Positions 15,510-23,865 are shown, counted from the first letter of the stretch. The stretch: DNA of 38,972 nucleotides from RGIG3159 sp045640565 (GCA_045640565.1 JAZUFG010000077.1:1-38972); one strand, 5' to 3'. The notes: generated by a model from the letters alone, not told the origin. Numbers and translations are program-made.

Positions 15510-17294
15510 TTATAGGGGGGCGGTTTCATCCTTCAGCCAGAGGGCCTCCTCCGGCGATAAATAGGGAGCCAGGGCGGCATAGACCCGCTCCTGGTAGGCA
15601 TTCAGGAAACGTTTTTCTTTTTCGTTCAGCAGCTCCGGCAGAATAGCCTCCCGATCATAGGGAACCAGGGTCAGATGTTCAAAGGAAAGGAAGGTCCCGT
15701 ATTCGCTTTCGGCGGCTTTTCGTGTGAGGGTCAGGTTTTCGATCCGGATTCCGTACTTACCCTCCAGATAGAGGCCCGGCTCGTCCGAAGTCAGCATGCC
15801 TTCCTCCAGCGCGGCACTGCCCCGGGGGCTGATATTCTGAGGTCCCTCATGGACATTGAGCAGATAGCCAACGCCATGCCCGGTTCCGTGCCTGTAATCC
15901 AAGCCTGATTCCCAAAGGGGACCGCGGGCAAGAATATCCAGATTTGCCCCGCTTTGTCCTGCCTTGAATGTGGCCATGCCGAGATCCAGATGGCCGCGGA
16001 GAACCGCGGTGTAGTGTTCCTTCATTTCCTGAGAGACCGTTCCGAGGGAAACGGTTCTGGTGATGTCCGTGCTGCCCTGAAGAAAATGGCAGCCGGTGTC
16101 CATTAAAAGAAAGCTGTTATTTTGAAGGGGAATATCGCTTTCTTCCGTGGGGTCGTAATGAACGATAGCCCCGTGTGCTCCGGAGGCGATAATGCTGGGG
16201 AAGCTTTCATCCAGAAAGTCCGGCATGCTTTTTCGGATCTCATGGAGCTTTCGGGCAACGGTGAGCTCCGTGATCTTTCCGGAGCGGAAATCCTCTCCGC
16301 TTTGCATTTTCTTGAGCCAGCAGATGACTTTCGTCATGGAAATGCCGTCTTTGAGATGCGCAGAACGCTCATTTTCCGCTTCCACGGGGTTTTTCTTTGC
16401 TTTCATAAGTGCGGTGGGGTTCGGAGAATCCAAAACCTTGACAGCCCCGGGAAGAGAGGCCAAAAGAGCACAGTTCACCTTCCTCTTATCCAGCAGAACA
16501 CTGCCGAAAAGGCCGCGCAGATCCTCATAGACTTGAAGATAAGGCCGGAGAGAGATCCCGTCTTTTTCAAATCTTGCCCGTTCCGAGGGGGAAACCGCAT
16601 CCAAAGCGATATAGAGAATGGCTTTGTCCCGGAAAACCAGGCTGTAGGCCATGGCAACGGGATTGTTGGCAACATCGCTCCCCCGGTAATTGTAGAGCCA
16701 GGCAATATCGTCTAGGGAGGCCAGAAGATGGCAGTCTGCGGCATAGCTTTCCATGGAAGCCCGGAGCTGCGTGAGCTTTTCTCCCGTGCTTTTTCCGGAA
16801 AAGCTCTCATCCAGATGCCAGATGGGGGCATGGGGGAACGGAGGCCGATCCTTCCAAAGCGGGGCGACCAAATCCAGGGTTTCCGAAAAGAGGACACCCT
16901 TCAGCGCGGACTTCAGATCCTCGCCCATTCGGGCATTGACGGTCCTGCCGTCATAACCCAGAGTTTGCCCCGGAGTGAGGGACGATTTCAAATATTCAGA
17001 CAGCGACGGAACACCGGGCTCTCCCGCTTTCATGAGAGCGATCCCCGTTCCGGCGAGCTGTTCTTCTGCCTGCAGAAAATAGCGCCCGTCGGTCCAAAGA
17101 AAAGCAGAGTTCCCGGTGATGAGAAGGGTGCCGGCAGAACCGTCAAAGGAGGAGAAAAAAGCCCTGGAGCGGAAATAGGGGCTCACATATTCGCTGGCGT
17201 GATAGTCATCCGTCAGAACAAGATAGGCATCAATGCCGGCAGCTTCCATGGCCCTTCTGAGGGAAGAAAGGCGGCTGAAATAAGGTTCTTTCAT
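15510..17294 (-). CDS. Xaa-Pro aminopeptidase, M24B family
   Basis: Predicted cytoplasmic dinuclear-metal aminopeptidase releasing N-terminal residues before proline; 594 residues, the long three-domain form (two creatinase-like N-terminal domains, then the pita-bread catalytic domain from about 310). Metal ligands are visible: both Asp in LMDTGCHFLQGSTDITR, His in HGTGHGVG, Glu in SDEPGLYLEG and Glu in IRIENL. GGAG lies about 7 nt before the start. It is the last gene of its operon, 13 nt after the LarA-like gene. Confidence 0.92.
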   Translation of the reverse strand: MKEPYFSRLSSLRRAMEAAGIDAYLVLTDDYHASEYVSPYFRSRAFFSSFDGSAGTLLITGNSAFLWTDGRYFLQAEEQLAGTGIALMKAGEPGVPSLSEYLKSSLTPGQTLGYDGRTVNARMGEDLKSALKGVLFSETLDLVAPLWKDRPPFPHAPIWHLDESFSGKSTGEKLTQLRASMESYAADCHLLASLDDIAWLYNYRGSDVANNPVAMAYSLVFRDKAILYIALDAVSPSERARFEKDGISLRPYLQVYEDLRGLFGSVLLDKRKVNCALLASLPGAVKVLDSPNPTALMKAKKNPVEAENERSAHLKDGISMTKVICWLKKMQSGEDFRSGKITELTVARKLHEIRKSMPDFLDESFPSIIASGAHGAIVHYDPTEESDIPLQNNSFLLMDTGCHFLQGSTDITRTVSLGTVSQEMKEHYTAVLRGHLDLGMATFKAGQSGANLDILARGPLWESGLDYRHGTGHGVGYLLNVHEGPQNISPRGSAALEEGMLTSDEPGLYLEGKYGIRIENLTLTRKAAESEYGTFLSFEHLTLVPYDREAILPELLNEKEKRFLNAYQERVYAALAPYLSPEEALWLKDETAPL

Positions 17295-17307
17295 GGGATT
17301 TCTCCGA

Positions 17308-18576
17308 TTATTTCAAGGTCAGATTTCCGTTTTCATCGAAGGGGATCTCAAAATAATCCCCCTCCGGACTGCAGAGCTCGGGGTGGGTGACTGTCTTCCA
17401 TGCGGCCTCGGACATCCAGAGCTCGTCCAGCTCTTTTGTGTTCTTGATGATGACCAGAGAAATATCCTCCGGGTCCAGTCTGCCGGAGTGTTTGGCACAG
17501 GCTTTGAAAAGCAGACGGTCATTATCCATGGTTACGGGGATTTTACCGGAGCCGGTAGCGATGGAGGTCAGGCAGTTCATGTAGGTTGCCTCTAAATCGA
17601 TCTGCTCATATAGTTTTCGGGTGATGAAATCAGCAAGGCCCATTCCGATAGCATTGCCTCCGGCCTCTTCCGTGAGGCGCAGAATGCCCAGATCCTTGCT
17701 GACGGGACCTCCGGAAGCAGCGGGGGAATGGTAACGGCCGATGACATTGGTGTCCATGCCGGTTCCGGAGATATTTTTCCCGATTTCCTCCACGATCAGG
17801 GTGTCCATCTGCATAAGGGGCAGCCCGGACATATAGCTTTTGGCCTTTTTCAGAAGTTCGGGCTCCTTTGCGGTGATTTCCTCCGGAGTTAAAACATGTA
17901 ATTCCGCCAATTTGTCGTAGCCGTTTTCAATGCTGGCAATGCCGCCCAGGATGGGAACTTTTTCAAGGACGATATGGGCAACATCCTGAATGTTTTGTGC
18001 CATGTTTTCAAAGCGAAGATAATGGGTCATTTCCGCGCCCTTCTGCTTGGCCAGACCGATCGCCATCATCTTGTAGAGGCCGCTTTCATAAGGGCCGCGG
18101 AAGGAAGTGTGTGCTTTGATCCGGTTCAGCAGGAGCACACCGTCACATGCATAGGCATTTTTATCAAAGAAAACGGGGAGGCCGGCAGCTGTTTTCCCCA
18201 GCTCCACGGTTTCCATGGAGGAGAGAACGGGTGCGCCCATGCTTTCCTCTGTGATCCCGTAGTGAGAAAGGATCGAGGCCTGACCTGCGGCAGTAGCACC
18301 CCCGTGGCTTCCCATTGAAGGAATTAAAACGGGATAGGCGCCCTTTGCCTTGAGCCAATCAACCGCTGTTTTCACCAGAAGAGCATAGCAATCAATTCCC
18401 CGGCTGCCGCAGGTCAAAGCAATTCTCTTGCCGGAGAGATCCCCGGGAAAAACCCGGTTCAATTCTGATGTGAGGTACTCCGCAGGCTTTTCCAATCGGA
18501 TGTCGGGGAAGCGCTGACGGATTTTTCGAATTTTCGGGAGCCGGATCGGCTCAACCATTTTATTGACTAATTCCAT
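17308..18576 (-). CDS. Lactate racemase (LarA)-like domain protein
   Basis: 422-residue protein of the DUF2088/LarA-like group. The segment IPSMGSHGGATAAGQ (around residues 85-99) and the later NRIKAHTSFRGPYESGLYKMMAIGLAKQKGAEMTH resemble the LarA N-terminal fold with its conserved His-containing loops. True LarA carries a nickel-pincer cofactor made by LarBCE; no larB, larC or larE is present in this window, so racemase activity on lactate is unproven. The start at 18576 has AGGAGG upstream and overlaps the end of the rdgB fusion by 17 nt. The frame continues to 18651 without a better start. Confidence 0.75.
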   Translation of the reverse strand: MELVNKMVEPIRLPKIRKIRQRFPDIRLEKPAEYLTSELNRVFPGDLSGKRIALTCGSRGIDCYALLVKTAVDWLKAKGAYPVLIPSMGSHGGATAAGQASILSHYGITEESMGAPVLSSMETVELGKTAAGLPVFFDKNAYACDGVLLLNRIKAHTSFRGPYESGLYKMMAIGLAKQKGAEMTHYLRFENMAQNIQDVAHIVLEKVPILGGIASIENGYDKLAELHVLTPEEITAKEPELLKKAKSYMSGLPLMQMDTLIVEEIGKNISGTGMDTNVIGRYHSPAASGGPVSKDLGILRLTEEAGGNAIGMGLADFITRKLYEQIDLEATYMNCLTSIATGSGKIPVTMDNDRLLFKACAKHSGRLDPEDISLVIIKNTKELDELWMSEAAWKTVTHPELCSPEGDYFEIPFDENGNLTLK

Positions 18577-19681
18577 CTCTTTCCTCCTGTTTGCAGGCAA
18601 GCGCATGCAGAATGATCTCCGCTGTATTTTCCACTTCGCCGTCGTTGGCAATAGTCAGGTCGGCATAGCGTTCATAAGCTGCCATCCGGCTTTGGAGAAG
18701 AGCCGAAAGCTCCTCTTTTGACTTGTGATAAGCCAGCTGACGGACCGGGTCTTGGGAGATTTCAGAATAGAGAGTGTCGAAATCTCGGGTGAGGTGAATG
18801 ATTTTGCAGGTCTTATGAAAGAGAGCACCGTTCTTTTCCGAGGCTAAGACCCCGCCGCCGGTGGCAATTACCGTTCGGGATCTCACTGCCAGGAGAGCCG
18901 CGGCCTTCTGCTCCCAAGATCGAACCTCCGCTTCTTTTCCTTCCATGAGAAGCTCCCGGATCGTTTTTCCGGCCAAGCCGGCCACGAAATCGTCCATATC
19001 AATGAACGAATAGTTTAATTTTTCTGCAAGGATCCTGCCCACGGTGCTTTTTCCGACCCCCATGAAGCCTCCCAAAACGATGGAAGGACTGTTTTGAAGG
19101 TCATCCAGGGCTGCACGGATCGCCTCCAATGCTCTGCCTCTGTGGCTGATGGTATTTTTTTCTTCTGCAGACAGGCAGGCCAATGTTTTTCCTTTTTCTG
19201 GAAGAAGGAAGAGAGGATCATAGCCGAAGCCCCCGTTTCCGGCGGGACTTTCGGCAATTTCTCCGTAGAGGAAGCCCTCTCTTTCCAAAATGCGCCCGTC
19301 CGGCCAGGCAACTGCCATGGCGCAGCAATAGTGAGCAGAGCGGTTTTTGCAGCCGGAAAGCTCCCGGAGCAGCTTCTCATTATTTGCCTGATCGTCTCCG
19401 TGCACGCCGCTGAAGCGGGCACTGAAAATACCGGGAGCGCCTCCCAGAGCGTCTACGCAGAGGCCGCTGTCATCTGCAAGTGCGGCACAGCCGGAGATCT
19501 CTGCGATTTCCCGAGCTTTCTTTTCTGCATTTTGAAGAAAGCTTTCTCCGTCCTCCAGAGTTTCATGGGAGATGCCGGCTTCTTTCAAGGAAAGTAATTC
19601 ACCAAAGCGGTTGCCGAGAATGGCTCGGATTTCCGTGACTTTATGGGCATTGTTGGAAGCAATGATCAGCTTTTCTTTCAT
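18560..19681 (-). CDS. rdgB: RdgB-type XTP/dITP pyrophosphatase fused to shikimate kinase
   Basis: Two complete domains in one 373-residue frame. Residues 1 to about 192 are an RdgB/HAM1 house-cleaning pyrophosphatase: SNNAHKVTEI (9-18), LADDSGL (69-75 region), GFGYDPLF (151-158) and SHRGRAL (179-185). Residues about 198-370 are a shikimate kinase: P-loop GFMGVGKST (205-213), substrate Asp in DMDD (228-231), Arg254, ATGGG (273-277), lid Arg314 and Arg332. The domains join without a long linker. The two reactions belong to nucleotide-pool sanitation and aromatic amino acid synthesis and have no obvious link. First gene of a three-gene operon with its own promoter. Confidence 0.92.
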   Translation of the reverse strand: MKEKLIIASNNAHKVTEIRAILGNRFGELLSLKEAGISHETLEDGESFLQNAEKKAREIAEISGCAALADDSGLCVDALGGAPGIFSARFSGVHGDDQANNEKLLRELSGCKNRSAHYCCAMAVAWPDGRILEREGFLYGEIAESPAGNGGFGYDPLFLLPEKGKTLACLSAEEKNTISHRGRALEAIRAALDDLQNSPSIVLGGFMGVGKSTVGRILAEKLNYSFIDMDDFVAGLAGKTIRELLMEGKEAEVRSWEQKAAALLAVRSRTVIATGGGVLASEKNGALFHKTCKIIHLTRDFDTLYSEISQDPVRQLAYHKSKEELSALLQSRMAAYERYADLTIANDGEVENTAEIILHALACKQEERDGISQ

Positions 19682-19712
19682 TTCTTCGGACTTCCTTTTT
19701 TGCGTTTTTTAC

Positions 19713-19741
19713 ATTGTACTCTTTTTTTATTTCGGTGTAAA
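19713..19741 (-). promoter_or_regulatory. Promoter of the rdgB-aroK fusion operon
   Basis: TTTACA (19741-19736), 17-nt spacer, TACAAT (19718-19713), 32 nt upstream of the start codon. Confidence 0.65.
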
Positions 19742-19755
19742 GAAAAAACCACGCT

Positions 19756-19767
19756 CGTTAGGGTGTG
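19756..19767 (+). repeat. 12-nt direct repeat, left copy
   Basis: CGTTAGGGTGTG occurs here and again at 20014-20025, where it overlaps the strong terminator. On the minus strand this copy also leads into a TTTTTT run, so the gap 19682-20041 may contain a partial duplication of a terminator module. Nothing in the 360-nt gap looks coding. Confidence 0.5.
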
Positions 19768-19800
19768 CGCCATAGGGAGAGAGGGGCCGCGAGATTGTGG

Positions 19801-19846
19801 GATTTCGGCTCTGTCGGCGTACATTGGTACGCTAAGAGCCGAAATC
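19801..19846. repeat. Long imperfect hairpin of unknown role
   Basis: Outer arms GATTTCGGCTCT (19801-19812) and AGAGCCGAAATC (19835-19846) pair perfectly over 12 bp; inner arms GCGTAC (19817-19822) and GTACGC (19827-19832) pair over 6 bp with an ATTG loop. No T-tract follows on either strand, so it is not an ordinary terminator. Confidence 0.75.
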
Positions 19847-19856
19847 ACGCAAAGGC

Positions 19857-19886
19857 AAAAGCGAGAAGATTGCAGAATCTTCTCGC
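19857..19886. terminator. Terminator-like hairpin
   Basis: Perfect 11-bp stem GCGAGAAGATT/AATCTTCTCGC with loop GCAG, followed by TTTCCTT on the plus strand and TTTTGCC on the minus strand. It probably backs up the terminator at 19991-20021. Confidence 0.55.
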
Positions 19887-19980
19887 TTTCCTTGTCATTC
19901 TTCATTTAACAACCGCAATGAAATCAGCTTCAAGCTGAAAGAGCGAAACAAGGCTTTTTCAAATATGATGTTTTTGCCGG

Positions 19981-20001
19981 TATCGCGGTCAAAAAATCCC
20001 T
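19981..20001 (-). repeat. Terminator-like repeat, copy 2
   Basis: Identical over 21 nt to 15481-15501. Here it forms the 3' arm and T-tract of a convincing terminator. Confidence 0.6.
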
Positions 20002-20021
20002 AAGGCGCGCGCCCGTTAGGG
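19991..20021 (-). terminator. Intrinsic terminator of the helical repeat protein gene
   Basis: Minus-strand CCCTAA, a GC-rich middle that folds on itself, TTAGGG, then ATTTTTTG, about 20 nt after the stop codon. Confidence 0.75.
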
Positions 20022-20041
20022 TGTGGTTTATAGAGCAAATC

Positions 20042-20602
20042 TTATTCGGCAGGAGTCTCGGCGGGAGCCTCTTCAGCTTCTTCGACAGCTTCTTCAGCTT
20101 CTTCTGCAGCTTCTTCTGCTTCCTCAGCGGCCTCTTCGACGATGTCCTTCTTGGCGGAGGTGAAGCCGTTCCACTTGGCCTCGGCAGCCTCGGCGAAGTT
20201 CTTTGCTTCCGTAGAGACCTTTTCAAAAACTTCGGGAGCCTTCTCTTTAGCCTTGTTGAAGGTATCTGTGGCAAAATCAGCAACGACCTTGGCCTTTTCG
20301 CTGACCTTTTCCTTAACGCCGGGAACCTTTTCCATGGTCTTGTTGTAGGTATCCGTGGCAAAATCGGCTATGACCTTGGCCTTTTCGTCAATCTTTTCTT
20401 TGACTTCCGGAGCCTTTTCCTTCACTGTGGCAGCGGTTTCATCATAGACATCTTTGGCAGCCTTCTTATAGGCGGCAATTTTGGCATCCTTGCCTTCCAG
20501 ACCTTCGGGATTTTCCTCGGCGACCTTATCAACGATTTTCTTAATGGCATAGCCGGCGCCTGCGGCAATACCGAGCTTAAATGCAAAACTGAAAAGTGAC
20601 AT
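20042..20602 (-). CDS. Helical repeat protein with acidic tail, unknown function
   Basis: 186 residues. A short apolar, glycine-containing N terminus (FAFKLGIAAGAGYAIKKIV) could be a membrane-associating helix, as in YtxH-like proteins. Two near-identical internal repeats follow, each with the core EKAKV-ADFATDT-NK-EK-P (about residues 68-97 and 98-127). The last 35 residues are almost only Glu and Ala with a few Pro and Thr. The composition resembles LEA-like or apolipoprotein-like amphipathic helices. AAGGAGG lies before the start and a TATAAT box is at 20637-20632. Stress- or envelope-related function is only a guess. Confidence 0.75.
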   Translation of the reverse strand: MSLFSFAFKLGIAAGAGYAIKKIVDKVAEENPEGLEGKDAKIAAYKKAAKDVYDETAATVKEKAPEVKEKIDEKAKVIADFATDTYNKTMEKVPGVKEKVSEKAKVVADFATDTFNKAKEKAPEVFEKVSTEAKNFAEAAEAKWNGFTSAKKDIVEEAAEEAEEAAEEAEEAVEEAEEAPAETPAE

Positions 20603-20631
20603 AACAGTATCCTCCTTGTATGATTTTCTTT

Positions 20632-20653
20632 ATTATAGCGCCCCTTTCAGGGG
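20632..20653 (-). promoter_or_regulatory. Promoter -10 with palindrome in the spacer
   Basis: TATAAT (20637-20632) lies 30 nt before the helical repeat gene. No good -35 box is visible at 17 nt. Instead CCCCTTTCAGGGG, an inverted repeat, fills 20641-20653, the normal spacer, and could be an operator. Confidence 0.45.
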
Positions 20654-20676
20654 AATATGTTACATTTTTATGAATT

Positions 20677-21462
20677 TCAAAGAAGGCTCGGCCCCATCGC
20701 CCGATGCAGTTCTTCCCGGATCGCGTCACGGAAAATCCGGCTTGCAACCAAATGTGCGCTTTGCAGAGCGCCCGTCAGCTGACGAAGGGGCAGCTGGCCC
20801 TGCATAAAGACATCCAGGTCCAATATGTAGCGGGGAACCTTTTCCTGGATCCCTCCCCGCTTTACCAAACCCGGTCCGGCGTGAATGCGAACGCTGCAGC
20901 CGCCTCTTGCCTTGAATTCCGCATCCTGTGTGCAGCGGGAGAAATCGGAATCCGCGGTGTCCTCTTCCCCAAGGAGCCCGCAATAGGCAGGGGAAATCAG
21001 GTCACTCCAGCGGCTTCCCTCCAGCCCCAGCTCCTCCCGGGAAAAGGCGTTGAGATAACGGAGCCCCACTCTTTCAAAGCAGGCAGGTTCATAGATGCGG
21101 CAGAATTCCGCGGTCGCATAGTCCAGGAGAGCGGCAAAGCTTTCCCAATCCGTATATTCGGAAACCGTCAGAGAGAGGAAACCGTCTGTCAGGTTCAGGG
21201 ATTCCTTTCCGTCCAGGCTGGAAAAGCTGTAGTTGCGGATCGGCTCCCGGTTTTGCAAGGTGATCTTTCCGTCTTGATTCACGGGGAGAGGGGGAGGGGT
21301 TTCCGTTTTGAAACTATAGCGGGGGAAATGCTTGCGGATGGCTTCCTGGAAATCTGCCGGTTCCTTGCTGCCGATGGTCAGAATTCTGGGGAAACGAAGC
21401 TGGCAGATCACATTTATCAGCTGATTCTTTTCATAGTGGACGCGTTCTTCCATGGAATACAC
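20677..21462 (-). CDS. TIGR04255 family protein
   Basis: 261-residue protein resembling the TIGR04255 family of unknown function: an N-terminal NVICQLRFPRIL strand motif, a central SLTVSEYTDWESF segment, FERVGLRYLNAFSREEL, and a C-terminal ILDLDVFMQGQ. Such genes occur sporadically and some lie in defence-rich or mobile regions. I favour the GTG at 21462, 8 nt after AAGGAG; the GTG at 21471 abuts that site and the ATG at 21453 is too far. It has its own promoter. Function is unknown. Confidence 0.65.
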   Translation of the reverse strand: MYSMEERVHYEKNQLINVICQLRFPRILTIGSKEPADFQEAIRKHFPRYSFKTETPPPLPVNQDGKITLQNREPIRNYSFSSLDGKESLNLTDGFLSLTVSEYTDWESFAALLDYATAEFCRIYEPACFERVGLRYLNAFSREELGLEGSRWSDLISPAYCGLLGEEDTADSDFSRCTQDAEFKARGGCSVRIHAGPGLVKRGGIQEKVPRYILDLDVFMQGQLPLRQLTGALQSAHLVASRIFRDAIREELHRAMGPSLL

Positions 21463-21483
21463 AGGGCTCACTCCTTTTCTTTC

Positions 21484-21511
21484 AGTATAACGGATTTTTC
21501 GGAAAATGCAA
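21484..21511 (-). promoter_or_regulatory. Promoter of the TIGR04255 gene
   Basis: TTGCAT (21511-21506), 16-nt spacer, TATACT (21489-21484). The -35 box touches the T-tract of the preceding terminator. Confidence 0.6.
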
Positions 21512-21512
21512 G

Positions 21513-21541
21513 AAAAAAGGAAAGCCTCCCGGCTTTCCTTT
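21513..21541 (-). terminator. Terminator of the DMT transporter gene
   Basis: GGAAAGCC, loop GGGA, GGCTTTCC, then TTTTTTC on the minus strand, 12 nt after the stop codon. Confidence 0.87.
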
Positions 21542-21551
21542 CATAATACGA

Positions 21552-22433
21552 TTATCCGAAGACACCCGCGGTCAGCATCAGGGCCACGATTCCCAAAGAG
21601 AAGCCCGCAATTTGACGCTTGGAGAGGCGCTCCTTGAAAAAGACGATACCGATGACGGCATTGAGGAGAAGAATGGAGCAGGTGACCAAGGGGAAAAAGA
21701 CGGCAGTGGGAAGGGCGGCAACAAGGAAGAGGTTGACGATGTTGAGCCCGGCGGAGGTGAGGGCGCAGAGAATGACGGCAATCAGAACAAAACCCTTGGG
21801 ACGGATGGTAATATACTCTTTTTTCAGGTTCCTGCTTTGGAAAAGAAGGCAGACTGCAGTCACGATGCAGGAAAAACAGAAGGTCCAAAAAACAAATGGG
21901 GTGGTTTCATCCGCGTAGGGAGATTTCGAGAGGACCTTTTGAAAGAAGCCCTGCAGGCCGCCGAGTACGCCGTTAAGGAGCATAAGCAAAAGCCAATTTA
22001 CGGAAATGGACTTATCCTGTTTCAGATCCGTGATCAAAACCATGGCGACGAGAACCAGCAGCATCCCAACGATTTGAGGGATGGATAAGACCTCCATGAA
22101 GAAGAGGGGACCCACAAGGGAAGAGATGATCAGAGTCATTCCCTGCAGGAAAAGGGAGGTCAGAGAAACAGGCCCTGTGGTCAGTGCCTTCACATAGGTC
22201 ACGGAGGAAAAAACCTGATCAACGCCCATCATGAGGGCCAGGAAAAGGGTGTAGAGAGATACCCGGAAGGGGTTCCCGAAAAAGAAGAGGACCAGCATGG
22301 AGAGGAACTGCGTTCCCAAGGTAAAGGCAAGATTGTCGCCATTGGTCTTTAGATGATCCCGGGCAAAGAATTTCCGTGAGGTCGTGTTGGTCAGGGACAT
22401 GGCCACAGACAATACCAAAAAAGCAGGAATCAT
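21552..22433 (-). CDS. EamA/DMT family transporter
   Basis: Predicted inner-membrane permease of the drug/metabolite transporter superfamily, 293 residues with about ten hydrophobic helices in two similar halves. The first half ends near MVLITDLKQDK, and the second starts with NWLLLMLLNGVLGGLQGFFQKV. The PLVTCSILLLNAVIGIVFFKERLS segment is typical of the EamA C-terminal repeat. GGGAGG lies 13 nt before the ATG, a long spacing, so the exact start is uncertain. It follows the MFS gene by 25 nt and is probably cotranscribed. Substrate unknown. Confidence 0.85.
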   Translation of the reverse strand: MIPAFLVLSVAMSLTNTTSRKFFARDHLKTNGDNLAFTLGTQFLSMLVLFFFGNPFRVSLYTLFLALMMGVDQVFSSVTYVKALTTGPVSLTSLFLQGMTLIISSLVGPLFFMEVLSIPQIVGMLLVLVAMVLITDLKQDKSISVNWLLLMLLNGVLGGLQGFFQKVLSKSPYADETTPFVFWTFCFSCIVTAVCLLFQSRNLKKEYITIRPKGFVLIAVILCALTSAGLNIVNLFLVAALPTAVFFPLVTCSILLLNAVIGIVFFKERLSKRQIAGFSLGIVALMLTAGVFG

Positions 22434-22458
22434 AGCGCCGGCTATACCTCCCGATGGA

Positions 22459-23730
22459 TCAGAGTGTTTCGTTCGTTTCGGCAGCGTATATCTCCCGCAG
22501 CTTCAGCGCTCTGCGGTAAACCAACTGCATGAAGAATATGGATAGGAGAAGAAGTCCTGCGCCTACAGTCAGGGCAGGCGTATAGGATCCCAAAAGGTCA
22601 TAAGAGAAGTTGATCATGGGGTAGTTGATGATGCTGCTGGCTGAAATCATGGAGAAAAAGAGGCCCAAAATCACGGAATAATCCAAACGCCCGAAGAGAT
22701 CTGCGGCATAGAGGGGGATCATGACAGAGGGAATGGAGATGGTAAAGGAATAAAGAAGCACGGCAATGATCACGGCACTCTCACTCTTGGCATTGGCAAA
22801 AAGAAGAACTCCGGCGGCGCCGGCAAAGAGAGCAAGGGTCAGTACCTTTCGGGCTCCCAGCTTGTCGCTGAGGAAGCCCTCCAGAATTTTTACGACTGCC
22901 ATGGCAAAAAATGAGACAGATTGCGCTTTGGCTGCAAAGTCGGAGCCCAGGCCCTGGTCCTGCACATGCGGGGCAACGATGGAGAGCATAGAATAAACAC
23001 CCAGAGACATGAGAAAGATGCTTCCCAGGGCGAGATAAAAGAAAGGCCGCTTCCGGAGAAAGGAAACCGGGAGGCCCGCATAGGATACATTTTTGGCTTT
23101 TTTCTTTTCAAAGCTCCCGTTCCCTCCGAAGGGCTCCAGGCCCATATCCTTGGGGCTGTTTCGGACGAGAAGAAAGACCAGAAGAGATGTCAAAGCAAGG
23201 ATGATGCTGCCGAGAAAGTAAGCTTGCCGGAAGGAATGCTGCCGGATGATTTTGCTGAAAATCAGGCTGAAAAGGGAACCGCCTAAACCGCTGGCTGCCA
23301 TGACAATGCCCAAAAGCAAGCCCCGGGCCCGGTTGAACCATTCGGTGATCGCCCGGGAGGTCAGGGCCATGGAAACGCAGCAGTCCACGGAGCCCATGAT
23401 CGCAGAAGCAAAATAAAGCCAATAGATGTTTTTGGAAAAACCGCAGAGGGCCCAGGAAAGAGCGACCACAAAAATGCCGAGGGAGGACATCTTCCGGTAG
23501 CCCAGTCTGCAGTAGAGGAAACCGAAAAACATATTGGAAAAAACAGCTGCAACGGAATGAATGCTGGTAGACAGAGAAAAAACGCCTCTGGAAACGCCAA
23601 GACCCTCACAGACGGGAATCATGAAGATGCTGGTCCGGACATTGGAGAGGCCGATAGAACAGAAAAAGCCGGTGAATAAAGTGACAAAAATGACCCAATG
23701 ATAATGACGGCGGAGGAAACTGCTTTTCAT
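22459..23730 (-). CDS. Major facilitator superfamily transporter
   Basis: 423-residue, 12-helix permease. The loop after helix 2 (GFLYCRLGYRKM) and the SDKLGARKV loop at the start of the second half are MFS signature regions. The overall pattern is closest to the monocarboxylate/oxalate-formate antiporter type, but the substrate is unknown. The start at 23730 has AAGGAG 8 nt upstream; the first ATG in the frame, at 23751, has no such site. The AAGGAG is part of a perfect palindrome, AAGGAGTTCTCCTT. Its promoter is nearly identical to that of alr just upstream. Confidence 0.88.
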   Translation of the reverse strand: MKSSFLRRHYHWVIFVTLFTGFFCSIGLSNVRTSIFMIPVCEGLGVSRGVFSLSTSIHSVAAVFSNMFFGFLYCRLGYRKMSSLGIFVVALSWALCGFSKNIYWLYFASAIMGSVDCCVSMALTSRAITEWFNRARGLLLGIVMAASGLGGSLFSLIFSKIIRQHSFRQAYFLGSIILALTSLLVFLLVRNSPKDMGLEPFGGNGSFEKKKAKNVSYAGLPVSFLRKRPFFYLALGSIFLMSLGVYSMLSIVAPHVQDQGLGSDFAAKAQSVSFFAMAVVKILEGFLSDKLGARKVLTLALFAGAAGVLLFANAKSESAVIIAVLLYSFTISIPSVMIPLYAADLFGRLDYSVILGLFFSMISASSIINYPMINFSYDLLGSYTPALTVGAGLLLLSIFFMQLVYRRALKLREIYAAETNETL

Positions 23731-23760
23731 AAGGAGAACTCCTTCTTCCATGGTCCGCTT

Positions 23761-23789
23761 ATTCTACATCCGGGGGAGGAAAAAAACAA
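23761..23789 (-). promoter_or_regulatory. MFS transporter promoter
   Basis: TTGTTT (23789-23784), 17-nt spacer, TAGAAT (23766-23761). Both boxes and the flanking ATGTAGAATAA match the alr promoter. Confidence 0.6.
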
Positions 23790-23865
23790 GCGAGATTTCA
23801 TAAAAAGAAGCGTGTTCCGGAAGCCCGGATGACGGAAAACGGAAAGGAAAAAGCGGGGTGATTTA

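Noticed and set aside
17308..18651. Assignment of the LarA-like protein as a genuine lactate racemase
   Set aside because: No larB, larC or larE cofactor genes are visible here, and many LarA-like proteins have other or unknown substrates.
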